DNA from: Alkalispirochaeta americana
Lineage (GTDB): Bacteria; Spirochaetota; Spirochaetia; DSM-27196; Alkalispirochaetaceae
Length of the DNA: 64,000 nt
Assembly: GCF_900156105.1 (NCBI RefSeq)
Contig: NZ_FTMS01000008.1
Coordinates: forward strand, 62,001 to 126,000
Direction: 5' to 3'
Positions 1 to 9,143 of the stretch are shown here, piece by piece. A program made the position numbers and the translations under genes. The notes beneath the pieces were generated by a model. That model was not told where the DNA came from, searched no databases, and worked only from the letters and a program-made list of their open reading frames with translations. The stretch's first letter is position 1. Each line of letters begins with the position of its first letter.

Positions 1-104
1 ATCTGGTTGACGATCCGGTAGGCCACCAGAATCCCCCCTGCCACCAGGGCAAAGGCTACCAGGAGAGAAATAACGATAATGTTTATTTGCGATCGAATTT
101 TCAC
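1..104 (-). CDS. Membrane-anchored protein, N-terminus only (partial)
   Basis: Reading leftward from a GTG at 102-104, an open frame runs off the left edge. It begins with a short basic segment (VKIRSQ) followed by a strongly hydrophobic stretch typical of a first transmembrane helix or signal anchor. This layout is common in chemoreceptors, histidine kinases and GGDEF proteins, but only about 34 residues are visible and no domain can be named. It lies just downstream of dusA on the same strand. The start is weak: no Shine-Dalgarno sequence is visible, and an in-frame TTG at 138-140 is an alternative. Confidence 0.5.
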   Translation of the reverse strand, partial: MKIRSQINIIVISLLVAFALVAGGILVAYRIVNQ

Positions 105-132
105 AGTTGCTAGTGTAGTACGACCATCTGTA

Positions 133-1122
133 TCAGGCAAGGGATTCTTTTTGAACATCCCGGGGCACTGAGGCCAGAGCGTGTCCGAGGAGCTGCTCCG
201 GAGGGAGGTCGGGCAAGGCGCCACTCAGACCCCGTTTCCAGCTGCGGGCCCCGGGCCGTCCGGCGAAGAGCCCCAGCATGGGCGTGAAGACCCAGCGGGG
301 GGAGCCCCCCCGGGAACAAAGATCCTCCAGATAGGGGATCATCTGCTCTACCACCTTCTCCCGGGTCAGCCCCTCGGCCTGTAGCCGGAAATCTCCAAAA
401 ACCGCCCCATCCAGGCGCGCCAGCAGCGCCGGATCAGCAAAGGCGGCCCGTCCTATCATGACTGCGTCCAGATGCTTCAGGTGGTCCTGAACGTCCTGGA
501 GGGACCGCACCTGGCCGTTTATCTCGATCTTCAGATGGGGGCGATCTTCCTTGAGCCGGTAGACATCATCATACCGCAGGGGCGGCACCGATCGGTTCTG
601 CTTCGGCGAGAGCCCCCGGAGGACCGCGATTCTGGCGTGAACGGTAAAGCGCCGAACACCCGTGGCTGCCAGGGTGTCCACAAAGGAGAGCATATCCTCG
701 TAGCGGGGGGTCTCTTCCAGACCGATCCGGTGCTTCACCGTCACCGGTTTGTCCGTGGCCGAACGCATTGCCTGGAGAAGGCGCGCAACCAGAGGAGGGT
801 CTGCCATCAGGCAGGCCCCAAAGTTCCCCTTCTGGACCCGTTCGCTGGGACATCCCGCGTTGAGGTTATACTCGTCGTACCCGAAAGGCTCGGCCAGCTC
901 CACGGCCCGGGCCAGCTCATCGGGATCGTCCCCGGCGAGTTGAAGGCTCAGGGGGTGCTCGTCGGGATGGAAGGCCAGGAGCCCCTCCCGATTACCGTGG
1001 ACCACCGCCGCCGAGGTGACCATCTCGGTATACAGAAGCGTTCGCCGGGTAAGCCGCCGGGCAAAGTAGCGGTAGTGCCGATTGGTCCAGTCCAGCATGG
1101 GAGCCACGCTTACGGGGATCAC
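133..1122 (-). CDS. dusA: tRNA-dihydrouridine synthase A
   Basis: FMN-dependent enzyme that reduces uridine to dihydrouridine in the D-loop of tRNA; cytoplasmic. The protein (about 329 residues) opens with the family-typical VSVAPMLDWTNRHYRYF, has the NAGCPSERV motif with the proton-donor Cys at about residue 91, a KHRIG phosphate-binding segment and a MIGRAAF motif near the end of the TIM barrel. I chose the GTG at 1120-1122 over an upstream ATG (1164) because it forms a GTGA overlap with the mnmA stop, has GGGAGGA about 7 bases upstream, and gives the normal DusA N-terminus. Translational coupling to mnmA makes a two-gene tRNA-modification operon. Confidence 0.93.
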   Translation of the reverse strand: MIPVSVAPMLDWTNRHYRYFARRLTRRTLLYTEMVTSAAVVHGNREGLLAFHPDEHPLSLQLAGDDPDELARAVELAEPFGYDEYNLNAGCPSERVQKGNFGACLMADPPLVARLLQAMRSATDKPVTVKHRIGLEETPRYEDMLSFVDTLAATGVRRFTVHARIAVLRGLSPKQNRSVPPLRYDDVYRLKEDRPHLKIEINGQVRSLQDVQDHLKHLDAVMIGRAAFADPALLARLDGAVFGDFRLQAEGLTREKVVEQMIPYLEDLCSRGGSPRWVFTPMLGLFAGRPGARSWKRGLSGALPDLPPEQLLGHALASVPRDVQKESLA

Positions 1123-2204
1123 GGGTAATCCTCCCGGGGCAGAATCATTCCCGAGCCGAGACACTCCAGGGATCGGTAGAAGACTGCAAACTGGCCCGGA
1201 GCAACGCCCCGGTCGGCCCGCTCCATGGTGACTTGAAATCCCCGGGCCGAGGGTTCAAGACGACAGGGAATGAGATCCGGCCCGTGGCGAAGTTTCAGCT
1301 GCAACGATGATGATCCCGCCCATTCCCCGGGCGGGTCGGCCAGGGCGTTCACGGAGCCGACCTCGAAGGTATCCCGCGCCTGATGAGCCACCCGTTCGGC
1401 GTGGGAGACCCTGACCAGGTTGGTATCGATGTTCCGGTCCGTTACGTACCAGGGGCCGTTGCCGAGGCCCAGCCCCTGACGCTGACCCACGGTGAAGAAC
1501 CAGGCTCCCCGGTGACGGCCCAGCTCGCGGCCCGTCTCGTGCTCCACAATGAGGCCCTCCTGCTCACCCAGGTAGTGGCGGACAAAATCGCTGTAGCGAA
1601 TTTTCCCCAGAAAGCAGATCCCCTGGCTGTCGGGGCGATCCTGGTTGGAGAGATTCAGCCCCACGGCCCGCTCGCGGACCTGCGCCTTTGTGAGCTCCCC
1701 CAGGGGAAACTCCGCCCGGGCAAGCTGCTCCTGGGAGAGATGGGAGAGGAAATAGGTCTGATCCTTCACGGGATCCGGTGCCATTGCCAGACGGGCGAGC
1801 CCCCCACCTTCATCCCGGTATACCCGGGCGTAGTGGCCCGTGACGACACGATCGGCCTCCTCCTGGAGGGCATCAAAAAACGCTCCGAACTTGATTCGCT
1901 GGTTGCAGAAAATGTCCGGCGAGGGGGTGCGACCCGCCCGGAGTTCATCCAGGGTGTAACTCACCACCCGCTGGTAATACTCCTCCTGGAGGGGAACCAC
2001 CTCCAGCGGAACCCCCGCCGAGGCGCACACTGCCCGGGCGTGGTGAAGATCCTCCTCCCAGGGACAGGCCCCCAGAAAGGAGAGTTCCTCTTCGAGCCAG
2101 ATTTTCAGATAATAAGCCCGGACGCATCCCGGGGCCTGGCGCGCAACCTGGTGGAGCGCCACGGCGCTGTCGACCCCGCCCGAGACCAGCGCGGCGTACC
2201 TCAT
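1119..2204 (-). CDS. mnmA: tRNA-specific 2-thiouridylase MnmA
   Basis: Forms the 2-thio group of s2U34 in the wobble position of Glu, Gln and Lys tRNAs, using ATP and a relayed persulfide. 361 residues, normal for the family. The N-terminal PP-loop SGGVDS lies at residues 8-13. The two catalytic cysteines are visible: C100 in IFCNQRIKFG and C197 in DSQGICFLG. The conserved TGHYAR and VKDQTYFL segments lie between them, and the C-terminal beta-barrel follows after FTVGQRQGLG. The ATG at 2204 is preceded by GAGGT at suitable spacing. It overlaps dusA by four bases. Confidence 0.95.
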   Translation of the reverse strand: MRYAALVSGGVDSAVALHQVARQAPGCVRAYYLKIWLEEELSFLGACPWEEDLHHARAVCASAGVPLEVVPLQEEYYQRVVSYTLDELRAGRTPSPDIFCNQRIKFGAFFDALQEEADRVVTGHYARVYRDEGGGLARLAMAPDPVKDQTYFLSHLSQEQLARAEFPLGELTKAQVRERAVGLNLSNQDRPDSQGICFLGKIRYSDFVRHYLGEQEGLIVEHETGRELGRHRGAWFFTVGQRQGLGLGNGPWYVTDRNIDTNLVRVSHAERVAHQARDTFEVGSVNALADPPGEWAGSSSLQLKLRHGPDLIPCRLEPSARGFQVTMERADRGVAPGQFAVFYRSLECLGSGMILPREDYP

Positions 2205-2509
2205 GGCGCAGACCTCGCGCCGTATGTTTCACAGGACAGGTTCATAGTCAGACATGGTTGCAAATTTATTCCGCCGGGGCAAGTTATTACCGGATTATTA
2301 CCGGATTATTCCCTGTGGCAGGACCCCGCAGGACACCTTTTTTTGTATATTTTTCTCAAGAGAAGCAAACTCCATGGTACGGTAAGACCTGGTATGGCAC
2401 GGAGCGAGTACCGGACACCGATGGAGACGGCACGAGGCCGGGAGAAAAAACGATCAGCCCATAAGAGATCAGCAGATTAACGACAGATTAACGACAGAAG
2501 GAGTGTTTC
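2205..2509. other. Divergent intergenic region with short tandem repeats
   Basis: About 300 bases between the divergent mnmA and PfpI genes without a supported gene. It contains two small tandem duplications: ATTACCGG-type units near 2285-2310, and a 12-base AGATTAACGACA unit repeated just before the PfpI start (2467-2496). It presumably holds both promoters, but I could not single out a convincing -35/-10 pair. A 68-codon open frame at 2258-2464 has no visible ribosome site or family resemblance, so I do not call it. Confidence 0.5.
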
Positions 2510-3019
2510 ATGGTAGTAGCAAGTCTGATTCACCACGATTTTGAAGACCTGGAGTTCTGGTACCCCAGCCTTCGCTTGCAGGAGGCAGGCCATACCGTGC
2601 ACGTTCTGGGAGAGCGGGCCCGTGAGACCTGGCGCGGAAAATACGGAGTCCCCGCCGAGAGCACCCACAGTTTTGAAGAGGTCTCGGCCGACCACTACGA
2701 TATGCTCCTCGTTCCCGGCGGCTGGGCTCCCGACAAACTCCGGCGCTTTCCTGCAGTGCTGGACCTGGTTCGCACCATGAACGACTCGGGGAAGATCATC
2801 GGCCAGATCTGCCACGCCGGGTGGGTTCTGGCCTCGGCAGGTATCCTTCAGGGACGAACCGTCACGAGCACCCCCGGCATTCGCGACGATATGACCAACG
2901 CCGGGGCGATCTGGGTTGACAAACCGGTGGTGGTAGAGGGCAATCTCGTCTCCAGCCGCCGCCCGCCCGATCTGCCCCACTACGGGAAGGCTCTGGTCGA
3001 GGCCCTTCTCGGCCGTTGA
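2510..3019 (+). CDS. DJ-1/PfpI family protein (YhbO-like)
   Basis: Class I glutamine-amidotransferase-like fold. Family members act as glyoxalase/deglycase or stress-protective enzymes and some as proteases, so the exact activity is uncertain. 169 residues, the usual size of single-domain PfpI proteins. The nucleophile elbow GQICHAGW places the catalytic Cys at residue 101, and LLVPGGWAPD and the early acidic FEDLEFW segment match the family. A strong ribosome site (AGAAGGAG) precedes the ATG. Its stop codon overlaps the -35 box of the mevalonate operon promoter, so it is probably a separate unit. Confidence 0.88.
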   Translation: MVVASLIHHDFEDLEFWYPSLRLQEAGHTVHVLGERARETWRGKYGVPAESTHSFEEVSADHYDMLLVPGGWAPDKLRRFPAVLDLVRTMNDSGKIIGQICHAGWVLASAGILQGRTVTSTPGIRDDMTNAGAIWVDKPVVVEGNLVSSRRPPDLPHYGKALVEALLGR

Positions 3020-3044
3020 ACCGACAGACCGGGAACGGTATATT
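3016..3044 (+). promoter_or_regulatory. Sigma-70-type promoter of the mevalonate operon
   Basis: TTGAAC at 3016-3021 and TATATT at 3039-3044 are separated by exactly 17 bases. The pair lies at the end of the PfpI gene and about 85 bases before the mvaS start. The leader contains a GC-rich inverted repeat (CCCCGGG at 3064-3070 with CCCGGGG at 3084-3090) that could fold in the mRNA. No transcription start data support this; the call rests on box quality and position. Confidence 0.6.
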
Positions 3045-3129
3045 TGGAAGGAATACAGACGCCCCCCGGGAATCTGATGAGGCCCCGGGGAGTTCCTGGA
3101 GCCCGGAGCCGACCAAGAAAGGACTTTGA

Positions 3130-4404
3130 ATGACTGGAAAACCGGTTGGAATCAGCGATATGACCCTCTTCGTGCCAACCCCGAAGATAGATCTCTCTAC
3201 CCTCCTTGAAACTCGCGCCGCTGCAGATCCCCGCTTCGCGCGGCGCCTGCGGCTGGCCATCGAATCGACCAACCAACTGGCGATGCGCTTCCCCGCTCCC
3301 TGGGAGGACCCCGTCACCCTGGCAGCCCAGGCCTCGGATGAACTCCTTCGCCGCGGCGGCGATGCCGAGGGCCGGGCCCGGTCCCTTCGGTTTCTGGCCA
3401 CAGGAACCGAGACCTCCGTGGATATGTCGAAACCGATCTCCGCCTACGTCCAGGGCGCGCTCCAGCGAAACGGTCATGATCTGCCCCAGACCCTCTCAAC
3501 TTTCCAGGTACAGCACGCCTGCGCCGGGGGAACCCTGGCGCTGATGAGCGTGGCCTCGCTCCTGCAAACAACGGGCCGCCAGGGTGATCGGGGGCTTGTT
3601 ATGTGCACCGATATCGCCCGCTACGAGACTCCTTCCACGGCGGAGATTACCCAGGGAGCAGGCGCGGTGGCCATGCTGGTCGAGGAAAACCCCCGGTTGC
3701 TGGAGATGAACCTAGCATCCACGGGCTTCTCCTCGAGCGATGTGGACGATTTTTTCCGTCCTCTGGGGTCTGTTACAGCCCGGGTGAAAGGCCGCTACTC
3801 CGTGGACTGTTACAACGAGGCTCTGGAGATAGCCTTCCTGGACCACTGCGCCAGGGCAGGAACCGATCCGGCGCGCACCCTGAAAGAGACAGACCTCTTT
3901 GTGGTACACGTCCCTTTCCACAAGATGGCCCTCATGGGGATGTCCCGTCTGGTGGAGCGCTACCTGGAAACAGCTCCGGCCGAAACCAGGGCCTTCCTTC
4001 AGGAGCGCAATTTTCAGGCCGGAATCGAGGCGATCCGGCATATCGGGAATACCTACTCTGCCTCGGCCTTCATATCCCTCATGTTCACCCTTGCCGAACG
4101 CTACCAGGCAGAGGGTGATGCCCTGGCGGGAAAAAAGATTCTCCTGGCATCCTACGGATCGGGCAACACCATGTCGGTGGTTTCCCTTACGGTGGCCCCC
4201 GATGCCCCACAGGTTCTGGCCTCCTGGGATATGGAACACGTCCTGAGTGAAGCCCGGCCCGCCAGTTTTGCCGATTACCAGACCTTCGTGGGAGAGGTTC
4301 CCCCGAAGGAGACCAGCGACACCTCTTCGATACCCCCGGGCCGGTACTACCTCAAGGAGATCAGGGACGACCAGTACCGGATCTATGAATGTAGCACCCC
4401 ATGA
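3130..4404 (+). CDS. mvaS: Hydroxymethylglutaryl-CoA synthase
   Basis: Condenses acetyl-CoA with acetoacetyl-CoA to HMG-CoA, first dedicated step of the mevalonate pathway. 424 residues with a thiolase-like fold. The three catalytic residues can be placed: E94 in GTETSVD, nucleophile C131 in QHACAGGT, and H260 in VHVPFHKM. AAAGGA lies upstream of the ATG. The C-terminus is somewhat longer than the approximately 390-residue bacterial forms. It is the first gene of the operon and its stop overlaps the fni start (ATGA). No acetoacetyl-CoA thiolase gene is adjacent; it must be elsewhere. Confidence 0.93.
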   Translation: MTGKPVGISDMTLFVPTPKIDLSTLLETRAAADPRFARRLRLAIESTNQLAMRFPAPWEDPVTLAAQASDELLRRGGDAEGRARSLRFLATGTETSVDMSKPISAYVQGALQRNGHDLPQTLSTFQVQHACAGGTLALMSVASLLQTTGRQGDRGLVMCTDIARYETPSTAEITQGAGAVAMLVEENPRLLEMNLASTGFSSSDVDDFFRPLGSVTARVKGRYSVDCYNEALEIAFLDHCARAGTDPARTLKETDLFVVHVPFHKMALMGMSRLVERYLETAPAETRAFLQERNFQAGIEAIRHIGNTYSASAFISLMFTLAERYQAEGDALAGKKILLASYGSGNTMSVVSLTVAPDAPQVLASWDMEHVLSEARPASFADYQTFVGEVPPKETSDTSSIPPGRYYLKEIRDDQYRIYECSTP

Positions 4405-5573
4405 ACCACCTCGAAGCGGATAATCCCCAGGCGGATCACCCTGATGTGAGCGTCCCCGAAGCGGGGGGCCTCGCTCAGCGCAAAGCACAGCATCTGGAAA
4501 TATGCCTGGACCAGGAGCGGTTTGCCGTAGAGACCTCCCGCACCCGCCTGGACGAGGTCCGGTTGGTCCACCGGGCCCTTCCCGAGGTTGATGCCTCAAA
4601 GGTGGATACGGGGGTATCTTTCCTGGGAATGCCCTGTCGCCTGCCTTTCTTTATCTCCTCCATGACGGGGGGGTCCAGCCAGAGCTACCGGACCAACAAG
4701 GATCTTGCCACTCTGGCTGCGGAACTGGGAATTCCCGTAGGCATGGGCTCAATCCGGATTCTCCTGCGGAAACCCCAGGTGATCGATGATTTCCGTCTCA
4801 AACGGTTTGCTCCCTCGGTGCCGGTTTTCGCCAATATCGGGGGGGTTCAGTTACCCCGTACTTCCCACGACCCGCTGTACCGGCTTCTGGAGACGCTCCA
4901 GGTGGATGGCGTTGCGATTCACCTGAATCCGGGACAGGAGCTCTTTCAGCCCGAGGGAGACCGAAACTTCCAGGGAGTTCTGGATGCGATCGCCCGGTTC
5001 ATTGAGAGATCACCCGTGCCGGTCATGGTGAAGGAGACAGGCTTCGGAATACCGCCCCGGGAAGTGGAACACCTCTTTGCGGCGGGAGCCACCTATGTTG
5101 ATCTGGCCGGAGCAGGCGGAACCAATTGGGTTCGAGTGGAGTCCTTTCGAAGCGAGAACCCGGTGGAGCAGAGGGTTGCCCGGGAGTTCGATACTTGGGG
5201 CATACCCACCGGTCTGGCCCTGGCCGCCCTGGGGCGACACCGGCGGGGTGTTCTGGCCTCGGGAGGTATCCGCACAGGCCTGGAGGTGGTAACCTGCCTT
5301 GCTCTGGGGGCGGAGGCCGTGGGAATGGCGTTGCCCTTTGTCCGGGAGTTGGCCCGGGGGGGAATTCCGCAGGGCCTGGCTTTCGGCGAGGCCCTGGCTC
5401 AGGTAATCCGGAACGCCCTGGTGCTCACGGGGTGCACCCGAGTTGAGGAGTTGCGCCGGGTTCCGTTGCTGCCGGGGGAGGCCCTTCTTCGGGATGCAGC
5501 GATCCTTCGGGCCGATTCAGGAGATATCGGAGCCGATTCGCTGGAAAAAAGCAGCCCCGACCCCTCAGAATAG
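4401..5573 (+). CDS. fni: Type 2 isopentenyl-diphosphate delta-isomerase
   Basis: FMN- and NADPH-dependent enzyme that interconverts IPP and DMAPP. 390 residues. Recognisable segments are FFISSMTGGSSQSYRTNKD (substrate/FMN site), GIPVGMGS, PVFANIGGVQ, the HLNPGQELFQPEGDR region and the GGIRTGLEVV flavin phosphate site. The ATG overlaps the mvaS stop, so translation is coupled. A type 2 isomerase inside a mevalonate operon is the usual bacterial arrangement. The last 20 or so residues are a Ser/Asp-rich tail without evident function. Confidence 0.94.
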   Translation: MNHLEADNPQADHPDVSVPEAGGLAQRKAQHLEICLDQERFAVETSRTRLDEVRLVHRALPEVDASKVDTGVSFLGMPCRLPFFISSMTGGSSQSYRTNKDLATLAAELGIPVGMGSIRILLRKPQVIDDFRLKRFAPSVPVFANIGGVQLPRTSHDPLYRLLETLQVDGVAIHLNPGQELFQPEGDRNFQGVLDAIARFIERSPVPVMVKETGFGIPPREVEHLFAAGATYVDLAGAGGTNWVRVESFRSENPVEQRVAREFDTWGIPTGLALAALGRHRRGVLASGGIRTGLEVVTCLALGAEAVGMALPFVRELARGGIPQGLAFGEALAQVIRNALVLTGCTRVEELRRVPLLPGEALLRDAAILRADSGDIGADSLEKSSPDPSE

Positions 5574-5594
5574 ATATTGAAAAGCAGGTATCCC

Positions 5595-6983
5595 ATGGCT
5601 GATAGAGCAGACAGACAAGACGAGTTTTTTTCCCGAACCTTCTCTGCGGAATCTCCCGGGTTGCCCCGGAACTTCCGAAAATTGCCGGTGAGGCGCAAGC
5701 GGGATCTTTTGAGGCACATGCTGGAAATTTCTCCCCAGGAAATGGAAGCCTCCGGCGGGGATATGCTGGATCTGGCCGATGTTATGGTGGAGTCCGCCCT
5801 GGGTGTCATGCCCGTGCCCCTGGGGGTGGCTCCGGGATTTCTTATCGACGACCATGTCGTTAACATTCCCCTGGCCGTGGAAGAGCCGTCGGTGATCGCC
5901 GCTGCCTCCTTTGCGGGACAACTGGTCGCCAGACGTGGCGGCGGCTTCTGCACCACGGGAACCGGCCAGGTCATGACTGCCCAGATCGCCCTGGATCAAC
6001 CCCTGCCGGGGGCGGAAGAGGCCATCGCAGGAGCCGAGCGGGAGCTCCGCAAAGCCCTCCAGGGGATTCTCGCCCCCATGACACAGCGGGGAGGAGGCTA
6101 CCGGGGCATCGAGGTCTCCCGTCTTCCCGAGGAAGATATGCTGGTGGTCTATCTGCACGTGGATACCTGCGATGCCATGGGCGCCAATATCATCAATACC
6201 GCAGCCGAGGCGTTGCGGGCTCCCCTGGAGCGCTTGAGCGGCGGCTCGGTGCTCATGTCGATTCTGACCAATGCTGCGCCCCGCCGCCGGGCCCGGGCAT
6301 CTTTTTCGATCCCCCTGCGACACCTGGCGCGTCCACCCTTTGACGGCCCACTCATGGGACAACGAATTGTCCGGGCGAATCACTTTGCCCGGGCCGACCG
6401 CCTTCGGGCCGTGACGCATAACAAGGGAATCATGAACGGGATTAGCGCACTGGCGACGGCTACAGGAAACGACACCCGGGCGGTGGAAGCCGCAGCCCAC
6501 GCCTACGCATCCCGGAGCGGGACCTACCAGGCCCTTACGGAGTACCAGATCGTGGGAGACCATCTGGAGGGGGAGCTGGAACTCCCCCTGGCTCTGGGGA
6601 TCGTAGGAGGAGCCACGGGCCTCCACCCGGTGAGCAGCCTCTCGCTCAAGATTCTCTTCATGGACCCCAGGCTGGAACGTTCCGCCAGCCGGCTTGGACG
6701 AATAGCAGCCTCGCTGGGGCTGGCCCAAAATCTGGCGGCCCTGATGGCTCTGGTCAGCGAAGGAATCCAGAAGGGCCATATGCGCCAGCACGCCCGCCGT
6801 CTGGCCTGGGCAAGCGGCGCCCGGGAGGAAGAGATTCCCCTTCTCGCCGAAGACCTCTGGAACCAGGGAGTTTTTAACCTTGAGGCGGCCCACAGGCTGC
6901 TTCAAACCCTGCGGGCCGGCCTGCAGCCGGACCGCGGCCAGGCCAGGGCCAGCCGGAATCCAGGAGACCACCATGAGTCATGA
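5595..6983 (+). CDS. mvaA: Hydroxymethylglutaryl-CoA reductase, class II
   Basis: Reduces HMG-CoA to mevalonate with a nicotinamide cofactor. About 462 residues from the ATG at 5595; an in-frame TTG at 5577 is possible but has no better ribosome site. Class II features are visible: VPLGVAPGF, the EEPSV catalytic glutamate segment (about residues 96-100), DAMGANIINT cofactor motif (193-202), lysine K277 in HNKGIMNGI, aspartate D293 in GNDTRAVEA and a late GHMRQHAR segment carrying the catalytic histidine. There are no membrane segments, unlike class I. The stop overlaps the start of mvaD by 11 bases. Confidence 0.94.
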   Translation: MADRADRQDEFFSRTFSAESPGLPRNFRKLPVRRKRDLLRHMLEISPQEMEASGGDMLDLADVMVESALGVMPVPLGVAPGFLIDDHVVNIPLAVEEPSVIAAASFAGQLVARRGGGFCTTGTGQVMTAQIALDQPLPGAEEAIAGAERELRKALQGILAPMTQRGGGYRGIEVSRLPEEDMLVVYLHVDTCDAMGANIINTAAEALRAPLERLSGGSVLMSILTNAAPRRRARASFSIPLRHLARPPFDGPLMGQRIVRANHFARADRLRAVTHNKGIMNGISALATATGNDTRAVEAAAHAYASRSGTYQALTEYQIVGDHLEGELELPLALGIVGGATGLHPVSSLSLKILFMDPRLERSASRLGRIAASLGLAQNLAALMALVSEGIQKGHMRQHARRLAWASGAREEEIPLLAEDLWNQGVFNLEAAHRLLQTLRAGLQPDRGQARASRNPGDHHES

Positions 6984-8055
6984 CCCGGGTCAAGGCCCCG
7001 AATCCTTTCCCAGAACGATCAGCGCCACGGCTCATCCATCCCTGGCTGTGGCAAAATACTGGGGGAAACAGACGGGAGCGATCAACACGGCGGCAACCCC
7101 GAGTGTAGCCATAACCCTGGGAGCAATCGCCGCCCGCACAACCCTCACCGTGGACTGCGCAAGTGAGGGGGATCAACCCTGCCGGGACCAGGTGGTTCTC
7201 AACGGGGTCTCCCAGGACCCGCGACGGTTCCGGCCCTTCTTCGATGCCGTGAGAGAGGTGATCACCCTCAATTGCCCCCACCAGGACGGAGGATCCGATC
7301 AAGCGGGGGAATGCCTTTTCTTTACCGTTCGCTCCGATAACGACTTCCCCACCGCCGCCGGTCTTGCCAGCTCTGCCGCAGGCTTTGCTGCCCTGGCAGC
7401 AAGCGCCCTCACGGCGACCCTGGGAGAACGCCCCCCCGAAGAGATCTCCCGCCTGGCACGGATCGGCTCCGGCTCGGCCTGCCGGAGCGTCTACGGCGGC
7501 TTTACCCGATGGGATGCGGGAGCCCCTGCGGCAGAACAACTCTATCCCGAGACGTGGTGGCCCGATCTGCGTGTGGTGGTGCTCCCCGTGAGCTCCGCCG
7601 AGAAACCGCTCTCCTCGCGGGATGCCATGAACCGAACCAGAGACACCTCACCCTTCTACGACGCCTGGGTCGCTGATGCTCCTTCCCTGGCCGGAGAAAC
7701 CCGGGAAGCGATCGCCCAACGTGATCTGGAGAGGCTGGGTCAGACCGCCCGCCTGAGCTATCTGCGGATGTTCAGCACCATGTTCGCAGCAGCCCCCCCC
7801 ATCATGTACTGGCTTCCCCAATCGCTTGAGATCATTCGGGGACTGGAAGAACTGCGCCGAATGGGTCTCCCCGTGTGGGAAACCATGGACGCCGGGCCTC
7901 AGGTGAAAGTCATCACCGATGCTGCCCACGCCCGCCAGGTGGCCGAAGAGTTCCGGGACCTTCTGGTATCACCGGCCATAATCAGCGAAGTGGGGCCTGG
8001 TGTGACGGTAGGCACGGCTTCGGACAGGACCGTGAGCGGGGGCGATCACGCGTGA
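6973..8055 (+). CDS. mvaD: Diphosphomevalonate decarboxylase
   Basis: ATP-dependent decarboxylation of mevalonate diphosphate to IPP; GHMP kinase superfamily. About 360 residues. The N-terminal AHPSLAVAKYWGK segment, the phosphate loop region DFPTAAGLASSAAGFAA, the SGSACRSVYGGF motif and the late ETMDAGPQVKV segment identify the family. The start at 6973 has AGGAG seven bases upstream and overlaps the mvaA stop; the longer open frame beginning at 6880 would extend deep into mvaA and is not supported. The stop overlaps the next gene as GTGA. Confidence 0.93.
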   Translation: MSHDPGQGPESFPRTISATAHPSLAVAKYWGKQTGAINTAATPSVAITLGAIAARTTLTVDCASEGDQPCRDQVVLNGVSQDPRRFRPFFDAVREVITLNCPHQDGGSDQAGECLFFTVRSDNDFPTAAGLASSAAGFAALAASALTATLGERPPEEISRLARIGSGSACRSVYGGFTRWDAGAPAAEQLYPETWWPDLRVVVLPVSSAEKPLSSRDAMNRTRDTSPFYDAWVADAPSLAGETREAIAQRDLERLGQTARLSYLRMFSTMFAAAPPIMYWLPQSLEIIRGLEELRRMGLPVWETMDAGPQVKVITDAAHARQVAEEFRDLLVSPAIISEVGPGVTVGTASDRTVSGGDHA

Positions 8056-9143
8056 CCTACAGCGTTCCTGCGTCCCTGCTCCTGGCGGGGGAATACGCCG
8101 TTACCCGCCCCGGCGGAGAAGGGCTCGCCCTGGCGGTCTCTCCCCGGGCGTGGGTCTCTCTTCAGGGTGATCTGAGTTCCCGGGGGAGGGCCGCCTTCCG
8201 GCGGGATCTCTTCCGGGAGCGCCCCTGCCTGGGGGTACAGGCCCTTCAGGGGTCGGCAGGCACCAGCCACTGGCCCGACGATCCCCTGCCGGTGGTTCAG
8301 CCTGTCCTGACAGCTCTCACGGAAATCCTTCCCCGGGATATCCCGGATCAGAACCCGCCCGAGGACCAGCCTCCGCAACCCGGGACGCCACCCCGGAAGA
8401 AAGACCCCCTCTGGACCATCACGATCGATACAAGCCGGTTTTTCTCTGCCCGGGGGGGGCTCAAACAGGGCCTGGGCTCCAGCGCGGCCGCCACAGTCCT
8501 TCTCACGGTGGCCGTGCTTCATCTGATCGGCCTGGACCCTTTGCGAAACAAGCCGCTTCTCTTCCGGATTGCTCACAGGGCGCATCGTCTCCTGCAGGGA
8601 GGCCGTGGCAGCGGCTACGATCTGGCCTGTTCCATCACGGGAGGAACAATCCACTTCACGGGGGGAGACCCTCCCGAGTGGACCCCCCTGGAGCTGCACA
8701 CCCAATGGGCCGCGACAGGACTCTCGCTTTTCTCTTCAACTTCGGGAACACCCGTGAAGAGCTCAGCCGCCGTGGAAGCCTTCAACAAGGCCTTTCCCCC
8801 CGGTTCCGGGATAGATAATCATGCTCTGAAACGGTTTCTAAAACGAAACAACGCTGTCGTGGAGGCCCTAAGACAGGCAACATCGTCGGAAGAGCTCTTC
8901 TCTGCCCTGGCTCGGGCCAGGGAGATCTCCCGGCACCTGGGAGAGCAGATAGGGGTGCCCGCCGCCGCACCTATCCCCTCTCCCGGCTCTCACTGGCAGG
9001 CGAAAACCAGCGGGGCCGGCGACGAACAGATCATCATCTTCGCTACCGGATCGTCCCGGGAGGGCGCCCCGGAAGACTACCCCGGGGAAAGCACCAGCCT
9101 GACGGTGGAGCCCCTGGGGCTGATCAGGGAGGAGCACCCGTGA
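8052..9143 (+). CDS. Phosphomevalonate kinase (ERG8-type GHMP kinase)
   Basis: Phosphorylates 5-phosphomevalonate to the diphosphate. About 363 residues, starting at the GTG that overlaps the mvaD stop (GTGA). The N-terminus (PASLLLAGEYAVTRPGG) and the phosphate-binding KQGLGSSAAAT segment at about 138-148 mark a GHMP kinase of the phosphomevalonate type, and GRGSGYDLACSITGG matches the second family motif. A Pro/Gln-rich insert at roughly 97-117 is unusual. Assignment as phosphomevalonate rather than mevalonate kinase rests on this ERG8-like motif pattern and on the next gene supplying the latter. Confidence 0.86.
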   Translation: MTYSVPASLLLAGEYAVTRPGGEGLALAVSPRAWVSLQGDLSSRGRAAFRRDLFRERPCLGVQALQGSAGTSHWPDDPLPVVQPVLTALTEILPRDIPDQNPPEDQPPQPGTPPRKKDPLWTITIDTSRFFSARGGLKQGLGSSAAATVLLTVAVLHLIGLDPLRNKPLLFRIAHRAHRLLQGGRGSGYDLACSITGGTIHFTGGDPPEWTPLELHTQWAATGLSLFSSTSGTPVKSSAAVEAFNKAFPPGSGIDNHALKRFLKRNNAVVEALRQATSSEELFSALARAREISRHLGEQIGVPAAAPIPSPGSHWQAKTSGAGDEQIIIFATGSSREGAPEDYPGESTSLTVEPLGLIREEHP